DNA of 64,000 nucleotides from Pontibacter populi (GCF_019336435.1 NZ_JAHWXQ010000002.1:186001-250000), one strand, 5' to 3'; shown: positions 36,927 through 46,344, numbered from the stretch's first letter. The notes: generated by a model not told the origin, from the sequence alone. Translations and numbers: made by a program.

Positions 36927-37985
36927 CTATAGCTGACCCCACTCCTGCTTTTCGCGGTACCAGAGCTTGCCCTGTTCAATCTGTAATGGCGAGGCGATGT
37001 TGTTGTGGTATAATTGACCGGTTCCCAGGCCTTGTGGCATCGTAAGGCTATAGTTCGCCGTAAACTGGCTTATGGCATTCAACCCGATATTTGATTCCAG
37101 TGCCGAGGTCATCCACCATCCTATAGATCGTTTTTCAGCGAGTTCTATCCAATCGGCGCTTGCCTTCAGGCCACCAACCAGCGTCGGTTTTAAAATGATA
37201 TATTGCGGGTTTATAGTTTCCAGCAGCTCTGCTTGTTTATCCGGTGCCTGCACCCCGATCAGTTCTTCATCAAGCGCAATAGGTACGGGTGTATAAGCGC
37301 ATAATTCCTCCATGGCTTTCCACTGACCCTGTTTTATAGGCTGCTCTATACTATGAATGTTGTATTTAGCCAGTCGTTCCAGTTTCTTAAAAGCTTCGTC
37401 GGGCGCAAAAGCACCATTGGCATCTACACGTATGGTTAATTCCTTTTCAGAGGCGGTTTCGCGTATGCTTTGCAGTATTTCCAGTTCGGTAGTAAAATCG
37501 AGTCCGCCAATTTTGAGTTTAAGGCAACTATAGCCTTGGGCAAGTTTCTGGGAAATCTGCTGTTGCATAAAATCCTTATCGCCCATCCAGACCAATCCGT
37601 TTATCGGTATGCCAGTTTCCCCGTTGCTGAATGCATTTTTATAGATCTGTCGATTTCCTCCGTTTTGCAGGTCGAGCAAGGCGGTTTCCAGCGCGAAACC
37701 GATGGCGGGCCATTCCTGTAACTCCAGTTTATCCGGGTTTATAGTTTCAGCCTTCCCTGCATTTATAGTCTGGCATACATTTTCCAGTTTCTGCAACAGA
37801 TCAGGCCGATAATCAATACTTAAGCCAGCAAGCGGTGCGCATTCGCCCAGGCCAACTATAGTTGGGTCAGGAGCGTGCCATAGTTTTATAAAATACACCT
37901 GATGCTGCGAAATTAAGCCTCTTGATGTGCGGGCATCAAACTTAAAATCAAGCGTATAAGGAATAAAGGCGGTTTGTAATGCCAT
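36927..37985 (-). CDS. menC: o-Succinylbenzoate synthase
   Basis: 352 aa from the ATG at 37985 (MALQTAFIPY); the open frame upstream is lower in coding character and overlaps the divergent egtB. An enolase-superfamily dehydratase of menaquinone synthesis. Residues visible: Lys156/Lys158 in LKLKIGG, metal ligands Asp188 (VDANGAF), Glu214 (SIEQPI), Asp239 (ALDEELI) and Lys266 (ILKPTLVGG). A dipeptide epimerase is an alternative within the superfamily, but the arrangement fits OSBS. No other men gene is in the window. Convergent with the sirtuin gene (12-bp gap). Confidence 0.85.
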   Translation of the reverse strand: MALQTAFIPYTLDFKFDARTSRGLISQHQVYFIKLWHAPDPTIVGLGECAPLAGLSIDYRPDLLQKLENVCQTINAGKAETINPDKLELQEWPAIGFALETALLDLQNGGNRQIYKNAFSNGETGIPINGLVWMGDKDFMQQQISQKLAQGYSCLKLKIGGLDFTTELEILQSIRETASEKELTIRVDANGAFAPDEAFKKLERLAKYNIHSIEQPIKQGQWKAMEELCAYTPVPIALDEELIGVQAPDKQAELLETINPQYIILKPTLVGGLKASADWIELAEKRSIGWWMTSALESNIGLNAISQFTANYSLTMPQGLGTGQLYHNNIASPLQIEQGKLWYREKQEWGQL

Positions 37986-38116
37986 CCGTTTAGAGCTGAA
38001 TTGAATGTAAATTAAATCAAAGGTTTCGGAATAAACGTAAGCAGCTGCATAACAATAAGAGATTGCGCCGGTTTTCTTACAGATTACCTTCTGCCAATCA
38101 AACAAATAATTCACCT

Positions 38117-39382
38117 ATGAAAACCTTCGCTACCAGCTTAACAGATACAGTAACACGGCTTCAGAAGATACGATCCCAGACAGAGCATATCTGTAAACCG
38201 CTGGAACCCGAAGATACCGTTGTGCAGCCAATGATCGATGTTAGTCCTCCGAAGTGGCACATGGCGCATACGACCTGGTTTTTCGAGGAATTTGTTTTAA
38301 AACCGTACCTTCCAAACTTTAAGGTTTTTCATGCCAGCTATAGTTATCTCTTTAACTCATACTATAACTCGGTTGGTAACCGGGTGCAGCGCGCCGAGCG
38401 GAGCACTTTAACGCGCCCGCCCCTGCGCGATATTTATAGTTACCGCAGCTATGTAAACGAACACCTGGCAAAACTCCTGGAGAACCCCGATGATCGAAAT
38501 CTGAACGAAATGATGCCGGTACTGGAGCTGGGTTTGCAGCACGAACAGCAACACCAGGAGCTACTCCTAACCGATATAAAATACATCCTCAGCACAAACC
38601 CTTTATTGCCGATTTACACGCCTGCTAAAACTTCTGAAAAGGCTGACCATGTGCCGGCAACTTTTCTTGATGTACCCGGCGGGATTTATAAAATAGGCTA
38701 CCAGGGGGATGGCTTTTGTTTCGACAATGAACTGGGTGTGCACGAGGTTCTGATCCACGATTTTCAGGTAATGAACAGACTTGTTACCAACGGTGAGTAC
38801 CTGGAATTCATGGAAAGCGGTAGCTATACCGATTTCAGATTCTGGTTAGACGAAGGCTTTAGCTTAGTTAAAACATTAAACTGGGAATCACCACTTTACT
38901 GGATAAAACAGGAAGACAAATGGCACCGCTATAGTTTGCATGGCCTGGAGGAACTTGACCCGAACAAACCGGTAACACACATCAGCTTTTACGAAGCCAA
39001 TGCTTACGCTAACTGGGCCGGGAAACGGCTGTTAACAGAGTTTGAATGGGAAGCTGCTTCACAGGCTTATCCTCCGCAGCAGGGCAACTTTTCGGACTCC
39101 AATTTACTTGAACCTGCTGCCGCTAAAATAGGGCAACACGGGCTGGTGCAACTATACGGCGATGCCTGGGAATGGACCTATAGTGCCTACCACCCGTATC
39201 CGGGCTTCTCCACGGCCCCGGGTGCTTTAGGGGAGTATAATGGCAAATTTATGATAAACCAGATGGTGCTGCGCGGCGGTTCCTGTGCCACACCTTCAGA
39301 CCACATTCGTACTACATACCGCAACTTTTTTCACCCCGACAAACGCTGGCAATTCAACGGCATCAGGCTGGCAAACAAATAA
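38117..39382 (+). CDS. egtB: Ergothioneine sulfoxide synthase-like protein
   Basis: 421 aa from the ATG at 38117. Residues 1-160 form a DinB-like four-helix bundle with iron ligands His51 (MAHTTWFFE) and His142/His146 (HEQQHQE). Residues 190-421 form the formylglycine-generating-enzyme-like domain ending RGGSCATPSDH, TYRNFFHP and FNGIRLANK. EgtB couples trimethyl-histidine (hercynine) to a thiol with O2. It starts the egtB-egtD-aminotransferase operon with gaps of 6 and 1 bp. No egtA (gamma-glutamylcysteine synthesis) or egtC is adjacent, hinting that cysteine itself is the thiol donor. Confidence 0.92.
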   Translation: MKTFATSLTDTVTRLQKIRSQTEHICKPLEPEDTVVQPMIDVSPPKWHMAHTTWFFEEFVLKPYLPNFKVFHASYSYLFNSYYNSVGNRVQRAERSTLTRPPLRDIYSYRSYVNEHLAKLLENPDDRNLNEMMPVLELGLQHEQQHQELLLTDIKYILSTNPLLPIYTPAKTSEKADHVPATFLDVPGGIYKIGYQGDGFCFDNELGVHEVLIHDFQVMNRLVTNGEYLEFMESGSYTDFRFWLDEGFSLVKTLNWESPLYWIKQEDKWHRYSLHGLEELDPNKPVTHISFYEANAYANWAGKRLLTEFEWEAASQAYPPQQGNFSDSNLLEPAAAKIGQHGLVQLYGDAWEWTYSAYHPYPGFSTAPGALGEYNGKFMINQMVLRGGSCATPSDHIRTTYRNFFHPDKRWQFNGIRLANK

Positions 39383-39388
39383 AACTAC

Positions 39389-40396
39389 ATGAGAAACAAC
39401 CTCACCACTTTGCAGATCACCGATCTGAGCACACCTGAGTCCGGTACCGGCGCCAAAGCACAATTTGCAGAAGACGTAAAAAACGGACTAGGCCAGGAAG
39501 CTAAAAAACTATCATCCCGGTATTTTTATGATGGCGAAGGCAGCCGGCTTTTTCAGAAGATCATGCACCTTCCTGAATATTACCTGACCCGGAGCGAACA
39601 CGAAGTTTTTACAACACAGCAGCAAACTATAGCTCAAAAGCTGGCAGCTCAGGGATATTTCCACCTGATAGACCTTGGCGCTGGCGATGCCACTAAAACC
39701 AGGATCCTGCTGAAACAACTGCTGCAGCAAAACGCCGATTTTGATTATGTGCCGGTTGATATTTCGGGGGATGCCATCACAGAACTATACCAGGAATTAC
39801 CAACTGAACTCCCAAGCTTGCAGACACAGGCGGTAGTAGGGGATTATTTTAATGCACTGGACTGGCTGGATGAACACAAACCCGGTCGGAAAGTCCTTTT
39901 ATTCCTGGGATCAAACATAGGCAACTTTAACCCGGACGAGCGCCAGGAGTTTATGCAGAAAGTACGCAAACATATGCAACCCGGCGATATGCTGCTGAAG
40001 GGCATGGACCTGTGCAAAGAACCGGAAACCATCCTTCGGGCCTATAACGATGCTGCCGGAGTTACAGCTGCCTTTAACCTGAACCTGCTGCACCGGATTA
40101 ACCGCGAACTGGGTGGTGACTTCATAGTTGATCAGTTCAAACATTTCCCGATATACGATCCGCAGCACGGTGTTATGAAAAGCTTCCTCATCAGCCAACA
40201 GGACCAGCAGGTAACTATAAAAGCTACCGGGCAAACCTTCCACTTCAAAGCCTGGGAAGCCATCCATACCGAAAGTTCCTACAAATTTACCCTGGAGCTT
40301 GCGGAAACTATAGGCCACGAAAACGATTTTAAAATTCAACAGATCTTTCAGGATAAAAACCATTATTTTGCCGACGTTTTATACATCGTAACCTGA
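39389..40396 (+). CDS. egtD: L-histidine N-alpha-methyltransferase
   Basis: 335 aa. It trimethylates histidine to hercynine, the first step of ergothioneine synthesis. The N-terminal segment SRYFYDGEGSRLFQKIMHLPEYYLTR is the family hallmark, followed by the SAM-binding loop IDLGAGDATKT (about residues 94-104) and LLFLGSNIGNF in the middle. The C-terminal half contacts substrate in this family (LHRINRELGGDF). It is 6 bp after egtB. Confidence 0.94.
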   Translation: MRNNLTTLQITDLSTPESGTGAKAQFAEDVKNGLGQEAKKLSSRYFYDGEGSRLFQKIMHLPEYYLTRSEHEVFTTQQQTIAQKLAAQGYFHLIDLGAGDATKTRILLKQLLQQNADFDYVPVDISGDAITELYQELPTELPSLQTQAVVGDYFNALDWLDEHKPGRKVLLFLGSNIGNFNPDERQEFMQKVRKHMQPGDMLLKGMDLCKEPETILRAYNDAAGVTAAFNLNLLHRINRELGGDFIVDQFKHFPIYDPQHGVMKSFLISQQDQQVTIKATGQTFHFKAWEAIHTESSYKFTLELAETIGHENDFKIQQIFQDKNHYFADVLYIVT

Positions 40397-40397
40397 T

Positions 40398-41528
40398 ATG
40401 ACCGAACTGAACCTGTCTTCCGGCGCAAGCTATTTCCGAAGCCCTGACGTTGCTGTAACCGCTGCCATTAAAGCTTTAAACGCAGGGCAAACCTATTATG
40501 GCCCCGCCGAAGGTACTGCGGAACTTAGGCAGGCTATAGTTGAGCGCTATCAGCAGTACGGGATAACTATACGGCCGGGACAGGTACTGGTAACGCCGGG
40601 CACGAAGCAGGCGCTTTTCAACTTGTTTTCGGTGTTGCTGCGCGATGGAGACGAAGTAGTGATACCGATTCCGGCCTGGTTTGGATTTAACGAACTCCTG
40701 AAATACAGCAAAGGCAACCTGGTAACTGTACCAACCGCGTTAGAAGCTAACTATAGTTTAGATATGGGGGCGGTGCGAAGCAAGCTCACAGCTAAAAGCC
40801 GTATTCTGCTGTTAACCAACCCTGCCAACCCAACCGGCCGTATCTATAGCAAGCAGGAACTAGAAACTATAGTTGCGCTGCTACATGATTTTCCGGATTT
40901 ATACCTGATCAGCGATGAGATTTATGACCTTGATACTTACGGCGAGCCTGTTACTTCTGCCCTTGGCTGCAAAGGGCCACAAGAAAGAATAATTGTTGTT
41001 AACGGCTTCTCTAAAAACTTTGCCATGTCGGGCTGGCGCATCGGGTACATGGTAGCTCCAAAGGAGATCATCGAACAAAGCACTGATTTCCAGTCCAGTA
41101 CCTTTTCTGGGGTGAGCATGTTTATACAGGAAGCTGCGCTGGCAACAATAACCCACAAAACCGAATCGCTGGAGCCCATGCTGCACGTGCTGCAGGAACA
41201 TCTCCGGGTAATGCAGCAGGGCCTGGAGGCAATACCACATGTTTCGTTCTTTGTGCCGGATGGCGCCTATTACTTCTTCCCATACCTGGGCCATTACATC
41301 GGCACTGTAACCACAAGCGGTGCAACTATAAACTCCACAGAAGACCTTTGTAAGTATCTCCAAAACGAGCATAAGCTTATCGTGGTGAACGGTGATAAAT
41401 TTGGCGGCTCAGGGCATGTACGTATGTCGTTTGCAGTGGAAAGGCCTATTTTAGACCAGGCCATGAGCAGACTGAAAGAAGCACTTTTGCAGCTTAAACC
41501 AGCCACGGCAACTATAGGCAAACTATAA
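40398..41528 (+). CDS. PLP-dependent aminotransferase (class I/II), last gene of the egt operon
   Basis: 376 aa fold-type I enzyme. Substrate-binding NPANPTGRIY (residues 141-150), SDEIYD (about 172-177) and PLP-binding Lys206 in FSKNFAMSGWR are present. The start lies 1 bp after the egtD stop, so the three genes are certainly one operon. Closest by pattern to aspartate/methionine aminotransferases. In the pathway a PLP enzyme (EgtE) is needed to cleave the sulfoxide intermediate; this gene could fill that step, but this is inference because EgtE of mycobacteria belongs to another PLP subgroup. Confidence 0.85.
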   Translation: MTELNLSSGASYFRSPDVAVTAAIKALNAGQTYYGPAEGTAELRQAIVERYQQYGITIRPGQVLVTPGTKQALFNLFSVLLRDGDEVVIPIPAWFGFNELLKYSKGNLVTVPTALEANYSLDMGAVRSKLTAKSRILLLTNPANPTGRIYSKQELETIVALLHDFPDLYLISDEIYDLDTYGEPVTSALGCKGPQERIIVVNGFSKNFAMSGWRIGYMVAPKEIIEQSTDFQSSTFSGVSMFIQEAALATITHKTESLEPMLHVLQEHLRVMQQGLEAIPHVSFFVPDGAYYFFPYLGHYIGTVTTSGATINSTEDLCKYLQNEHKLIVVNGDKFGGSGHVRMSFAVERPILDQAMSRLKEALLQLKPATATIGKL

Positions 41529-41590
41529 GATCGCATAATGTAAAGCTTACCGTAAAAAGCGCTAATTTTGCAGGCCTTTCCAGTTTAGCT

Positions 41591-42934
41591 ATGCATATCA
41601 GTACCTATAAAGAACATTTCTCTAAAAACTTCTCGCTTGCTTACCCGGTGGTGCTCAGCCAGTTGGGCCACATTATGGTCAGCGTCTTCGATAGTCTGAT
41701 GGTTGGCCAGATTGGTACAGTACAGTTAGCGGCGGCTTCGCTGGCTGGCAGTATCTTTATGATCGTGATGGTGTTCGGGATGGGTGTTTCGTTTAGTATT
41801 ACGCCGCTTATTGCCGCTGCCGAAGGCCGTAAAAACTATACCCGCATCTCACTTCTGCTGCTAAACGGCCTAATATCCAACCTAATACTAGGGGTACTGC
41901 TGTTTATAGCCGGCTACTTTTTATCTCCCTACATCACACACCTGAACCAACCTGAGGAAGTGGTTGCACTGGCCGTTCCGTTTATAAATGTGCTGTTTTT
42001 GTCGATGGTGCCGCTCATGCTTTTCCAGGCATTCAAGCAGTTTGCCGAAGGCTTATCATTCACTAAGCAGTCGATGTACATTACTATAGTTGCTAATTTA
42101 CTAAACATAGCACTTAACTATGTTCTGATCTGGGGTAAACTGGGCTTCCCGGAGATGGGTATGATCGGTGCGGCGTGGGCTACTTTAATTTCAAGGGTTG
42201 TTATGGCGATTGCGATGGCGGGATGGGTATTATATGCCAAACGTTTTGAGATCTTCCGTCACTTCCTGAAGTTACGCCACCTGTCGTTCATCCACATGTT
42301 CCGCATCTTTAAGTTAGGTATCCCAATTTCTGCACAGATGGTTTTTGAGATGGGTGCATTCAGTTTCTCTGCCATTATGATCGGGTGGCTTGGTACAAAA
42401 CAACTGGCAGCACACCAGATTGCAATAAGCGTGGCTTCGGTAACGTACATGATGGCCAGTGGCATTGCAGCAGCAGCAACTATACGGGTAGGCAACCTGA
42501 AAGGCCTGGGCAACTACAGAAGCATGCAAATGGCAGGTAATAGCAGCTTTGCCATGGGAGTAATGTTTATGATTGCAAGTGGCCTGCTGATGATAGCCGG
42601 AAACAAGCTGATACCAATGCTTTACATCGATGACCCGGAAGTAATACAAATTGCTTCTACCCTGCTAATGATTGCGGCGCTGTTCCAGATTTCGGATGGC
42701 GTGCAGGTGGTTGGGCTGGGTGCTCTGCGCGGTTTGGAGGATGTAAGGGTACCGGGTGTGATTTCACTGATCGCGTATTGGGTAATCGGATTGCCGGTTG
42801 GTTATGTGCTTGGCTTTAAATTAGGATTTGGAGTAAACGGAGTTTGGCTAGGATTGCTTGCAGGTTTGTCTGTTGCTGCTTTATTGCTATTTGTACGCTT
42901 CAAAAAACTTAGCAATCAGTTAGTTACAACATAA
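41591..42934 (+). CDS. MATE family exporter
   Basis: 447 aa with twelve predicted membrane spans and the two-fold MATE repeat: residues 15-230 and 245-440. Start region YPVVLSQLGHIMVSVFDSLMVGQIG matches the family; the second half begins LGIPISAQMVFEMGAFSFSAIM. Ion-coupled (Na+ or H+) efflux of cationic compounds or drugs is the family role. It lies 62 bp after the egt operon in the same direction and may be cotranscribed or independent. Confidence 0.93.
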   Translation: MHISTYKEHFSKNFSLAYPVVLSQLGHIMVSVFDSLMVGQIGTVQLAAASLAGSIFMIVMVFGMGVSFSITPLIAAAEGRKNYTRISLLLLNGLISNLILGVLLFIAGYFLSPYITHLNQPEEVVALAVPFINVLFLSMVPLMLFQAFKQFAEGLSFTKQSMYITIVANLLNIALNYVLIWGKLGFPEMGMIGAAWATLISRVVMAIAMAGWVLYAKRFEIFRHFLKLRHLSFIHMFRIFKLGIPISAQMVFEMGAFSFSAIMIGWLGTKQLAAHQIAISVASVTYMMASGIAAAATIRVGNLKGLGNYRSMQMAGNSSFAMGVMFMIASGLLMIAGNKLIPMLYIDDPEVIQIASTLLMIAALFQISDGVQVVGLGALRGLEDVRVPGVISLIAYWVIGLPVGYVLGFKLGFGVNGVWLGLLAGLSVAALLLFVRFKKLSNQLVTT

Positions 42935-43002
42935 AGTGCAATTAAGGGCACTATTTTAGCCAAACATGTTGTTAAGCGGTAAATATAAATCTTTTAGCCA
43001 AG

Positions 43003-43566
43003 ATGAATTTTCTTACCTTTTTCCTGTCGCTGGTAACAGGTTACCTGGCGCCAGCTCCTGCCGTAGCTACGCCTGTTCCGGTAGATAAGAACACAGTTTC
43101 AGGAATGATTTCCTGGTCTGCAGACCGTCGTTTGTCCTGGGACGATTTCAGGGCTGCCCCCGACACTTTGAACCCGCACCACGCTGTTACTGCTGCCAAC
43201 CTTGCCGTAGATGCAAACTGTTCCTCCAGCAAATTTAATTATACCGTAAAGTGTATGTTTATAGCTACCGAGTCGTGGTCTAAAAACAAAAAGTCAGAAA
43301 AGCTACTGCACCACGAGCAACTGCACTTCGATTTGACCGAAGTACATGCCCGTATGCTACGCAAAAAGCTGCAAAGCCTTGGCACCTCCTGCCCTTCAGC
43401 CAACGCCAGACTCACTGAAACGGTAAATAAAGCCTTCGCCGACTGGAAAACTGAGCAGGATAAATTTGACGAAGTATCACGCCATGGCCTGGATGCCACA
43501 GTAACAGCCACCTGGGAAGCCAGCATCAATAAGCGCCTGAAGCAACTGGAGAAGTTTAAGAGTTAA
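43003..43566 (+). CDS. DUF922 secreted protein with HExxH motif
   Basis: 187 aa with a signal peptide (residues 1-22). The DUF922 domain includes SADRRLSWDDFRA (about 39-51) and a zincin-like motif HEQLH (His104, Glu105, His108), with Glu113 and His115 nearby as possible third ligands. The C-terminal half is helical and Lys-rich. The family is thought to be a Zn-dependent protease by motif only; no activity is established. A hairpin terminator follows. Confidence 0.8.
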   Translation: MNFLTFFLSLVTGYLAPAPAVATPVPVDKNTVSGMISWSADRRLSWDDFRAAPDTLNPHHAVTAANLAVDANCSSSKFNYTVKCMFIATESWSKNKKSEKLLHHEQLHFDLTEVHARMLRKKLQSLGTSCPSANARLTETVNKAFADWKTEQDKFDEVSRHGLDATVTATWEASINKRLKQLEKFKS

Positions 43567-43747
43567 TGAGTTTGGGAGTTTAAGAATTGAGAAGTTAGAA
43601 AGTTAATGATTGTTAAAAACAGAAAGAGCAACTATAGAACGTTTATCTATAGTTGCTCTTTTTTTATCATTAAGATTCAAAAGTTTAGGTTTAAAGAAAC
43701 CCTTAAATTCCCAAACTCATTAAATCACAAACTCTCTAACTCCTAAA
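43567..43747. repeat. GAGTTT-rich repeat pair flanking a terminator
   Basis: Just after the DUF922 stop, 43567-43610 is a run of GAGTTTGGGAGTTTAAG-type units. Its reverse complement (CTCTCTAACTCCTAAACT) occupies 43690-43748, making a large imperfect inverted repeat around the hairpin at 43623-43665. Related runs occur at 49226-49280 and 53224-53262. Confidence 0.6.
43623..43665 (+). terminator. Terminator built from AACTATAG motifs
   Basis: AAAGAGCAACTATAGA and TCTATAGTTGCTCTTTTT are complementary. Each arm contains a CTATAG palindrome, so the stem is made of the genome's over-represented motif. Confidence 0.8.
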
Positions 43748-45289
43748 CTATTTCGGCGCTTCCAGGTCCCTGGTGGCTGGGCCGGTAATTACTTTTCCGA
43801 ACGGGTCGAAACGGGAACCATGGCATGGGCAATCCCAGGAACTTTCTACATTGTTCCAGCTTACCACGCAACCCAGGTGCGTACAAATAGCTGAACATTC
43901 GTGCCGTACGCCATCCTGATCGCAGTAAACCGCAACTTTCGTAGTACCTTTTCGCATGATCTTACCAGTGCCCGGCATTACTTCCGACGGATCACTTACT
44001 TCACCACCCGTCAGGTAATCCTTGTATTGCGCAGCTACATTCATGTTTTCCTTCAGGAACTCACCCGAAGTTTTAAGACTTACCCGTGCCGGATCATATA
44101 GCTTCTCCCAGTCATTTCTGCGGCCCATGATCAGGTCCGTTAGCAGTATTCCGGCTATAGTTCCGTGGGTCATACCGTGGCCTGAATCGCCGGTGGCAAT
44201 GTACACATTCTCTACATCTCCGGGGTTTCTACCAATAAAAGCAAGGCTATCTACCGGTTCCATCACCTGCCCTGACCAACGATAAACAACTTCACCTGCC
44301 ATCGGAAACTTCATACGCATCCAGTGCTCCAGGTTCTGCAAGCGAAGCGCCGGATGATCGTCCTGCCCTGTTTTATGGTCTTCGCCGCCAACTATAAGCA
44401 AGTCATCCGCACCTTCGCCGGCATCCTTATCTGCCTCCTGAATTCGCACATAATGGTAAGGGTCTTTCATATCCCAGTAGAGCGCATCAGGCACAGCCCC
44501 TCTAGGAATTCGTGCCCCGACAACATACGTGCGGTAGGGTGCCTGCTTAGTATGCATCGTGACCATATCGTTTACCGGCGTGTTGGTAGTTACAACCAGT
44601 TGGTTAGCAGATACGGAATTGCCATTTTCGGTAACGACGGTAGCAATGGCACCTGTCCTGAATTCTAAAGCTTTACTGGAGGTATATATTCGTACATCTT
44701 TATCCAGCAGCACATTACTCAGGCTAGATAAGTATTTCAGTACGTGAAAACGGCCCTGGTTCGGGAAATGCAGGCATGGCAGAGCAGTAAGCGTGTCGAC
44801 AGGGCAGGTTTTACGTAATACTACATCTCTCCAGCCAATCTGCTGAAGCGCTTCCAGTTCCTTTAGTAGTTGCTCTTCATCTTTCTGGTCGTTGGCAAAC
44901 ATGTAGCCGTCCAGCCGTTTAAAATCGCAGTCTATTTTCTCGTCTTTAATAATGGCTTCTATTTTATCGATGGCGGCCTTGTGGCTCTGCACGGCCAGGC
45001 GTGTGCCATCCACTCCAAACAAGCGGATCAGTTCCGGGAAACCATCGTCGAGAGCACTGGCCAGGTGAGCGGTGGTGCGGCTGGTTTCACCGCCACAGAT
45101 CGTGTCTTTTGCTTCGAGCACTACAACATTTTTACCCTCTTTAGCGAGCAGGTATGCCGTTGTTAAACCGGCAATACCGGCACCAACTATACAAACATCA
45201 CAGGTTATATTTTCTTGCAGCGGATGTGTGGCTGGCATGGTGATGCCGTCAATCCAAACAGATTTGCTTGCTCCGGATTCTTTCTTCAT
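43748..45289 (-). CDS. FAD-dependent oxidoreductase (DAO type) with C-terminal Rieske domain
   Basis: 513 aa from the ATG at 45289 (MKKESGASKSVW); the frame is open 49 codons further but that part lacks any motif. Residues about 25-390 form a glycine-oxidase-like FAD domain (CDVCIVGAGIAGLTTAYLLA, later ATGDSGHGMTHGT). Residues about 415-513 form a Rieske [2Fe-2S] domain with ligands CTHLGC and CPCHGS. This two-domain plan occurs in many Bacteroidota; the donor and acceptor are unknown. Its 5' region is shared with the divergent csaA. Confidence 0.88.
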   Translation of the reverse strand: MKKESGASKSVWIDGITMPATHPLQENITCDVCIVGAGIAGLTTAYLLAKEGKNVVVLEAKDTICGGETSRTTAHLASALDDGFPELIRLFGVDGTRLAVQSHKAAIDKIEAIIKDEKIDCDFKRLDGYMFANDQKDEEQLLKELEALQQIGWRDVVLRKTCPVDTLTALPCLHFPNQGRFHVLKYLSSLSNVLLDKDVRIYTSSKALEFRTGAIATVVTENGNSVSANQLVVTTNTPVNDMVTMHTKQAPYRTYVVGARIPRGAVPDALYWDMKDPYHYVRIQEADKDAGEGADDLLIVGGEDHKTGQDDHPALRLQNLEHWMRMKFPMAGEVVYRWSGQVMEPVDSLAFIGRNPGDVENVYIATGDSGHGMTHGTIAGILLTDLIMGRRNDWEKLYDPARVSLKTSGEFLKENMNVAAQYKDYLTGGEVSDPSEVMPGTGKIMRKGTTKVAVYCDQDGVRHECSAICTHLGCVVSWNNVESSWDCPCHGSRFDPFGKVITGPATRDLEAPK

Positions 45290-45514
45290 AGTTATATAGT
45301 GTGAGCGCGTGATTGTTGAGCAGCCGAACTGCCTGATTCTTACATTAGTAAAGTTGCATAGGAGTACGAAGTGCCGGTGCTTATGTTGCTTCTGGGGCTG
45401 CCAGGGTACATCAGCTGCGCTTTTCTTAACTACCAAAGCGCGTAACTATAGTTCAGCTTTCTGCTTTATAGTATATTTGAAAAATCAGAAACTATAACCA
45501 ACCTGAACCTGAGC

Positions 45515-45871
45515 ATGTACGCACCCGAAGAAGCAAAAGAAACTATAACCTGGCAGCAGTTTGAACAAACCGATATACGGGTAGGAACTATAGTGGAAGT
45601 GCATGAATTTCCGGAAGCGCGTAAGCCGGCCTATAAACTTACCGTTGACCTGGGCCCCTTAGGAATAAAAAAATCGAGCGCACAGATCACCAAACACTAT
45701 TTACCCGAACAACTGATCGGGCAGCAGGTACTCTGTGTTGTAAACCTGGGCAAAAAACAGATTGGTAAATACTTATCGGAGGTGCTTGTAACCGGTTTTC
45801 AGGATGAGAACGGCGATATTGTATTGGCGCAGCCAGCCTCTAGGGTACCAAACGGAAGCAAGCTTATTTAA
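45515..45871 (+). CDS. csaA: CsaA-type tRNA-binding chaperone-like protein
   Basis: 118 aa, standard CsaA length. OB fold of the tRNA-bind family: QFEQTDIRVGTIVEVHEFP, SSAQITKHY, VVNLGKKQIGKYLSEVLVTGF. B. subtilis CsaA acts as an export-related chaperone and binds tRNA; here the role is inferred from homology. Its last 4 bp overlap the end of the convergent lipoprotein gene. Confidence 0.92.
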   Translation: MYAPEEAKETITWQQFEQTDIRVGTIVEVHEFPEARKPAYKLTVDLGPLGIKKSSAQITKHYLPEQLIGQQVLCVVNLGKKQIGKYLSEVLVTGFQDENGDIVLAQPASRVPNGSKLI

Positions 45872-46344
45872 TATAGTTGCTCGCCATTTTTCATTTCAGC
45901 TGATCTTCGGATAGTGTTCTTTAACTTTCCGGGTGTTTCATCTATTACTTCTTCCTGGTCCAGTTGCAACGAGTCTTTACCGCCGGCTCCTTTAGACTTC
46001 TTAGCGACATATTTCGCTTCCCGGGCTGTAAGGGTATCAAGTATTACCTCATATAACCTGTCCATTTCCTGCAGGTTAGAGGCATAATAATTGTAGGTTT
46101 TCTGGAAAGCCGGTTGTTCTACCCCATACTTATCCAGTATCTTTTTGTGCTCTCTGTTATACACCATTGTGGCCGTATCCGGGTAGTTTATGTTTGCCTC
46201 TATCAGGGCTTCCATGATATGCACATCGGCCAGTATCTGTACCATTTTACCTTCCGGTACCATGCCAGCGGGCTTTGCGGTGTCTTCCTGCTGCTGGCAA
46301 CCCAGTAGTGCAAGGCAAAAAAGTATATAGAAAAGTCGTTTCAC
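45868..46344 (-). CDS. DUF4296 lipoprotein
   Basis: 158 aa. Lipoprotein signal MKRLFYILFCLALLGC (lipobox Cys16). The mature part is helical, with the DUF4296 pattern: MVQILADVHIMEALIE and KILDKYGVEQPAFQKTYNYYASNLQEM. The C-terminal part is Lys/Gly-rich and less ordered. Outer membrane or periplasmic, restricted to Bacteroidota, unknown function. Tail-to-tail with csaA (4-bp overlap). Confidence 0.88.
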   Translation of the reverse strand: MKRLFYILFCLALLGCQQQEDTAKPAGMVPEGKMVQILADVHIMEALIEANINYPDTATMVYNREHKKILDKYGVEQPAFQKTYNYYASNLQEMDRLYEVILDTLTAREAKYVAKKSKGAGGKDSLQLDQEEVIDETPGKLKNTIRRSAEMKNGEQLY

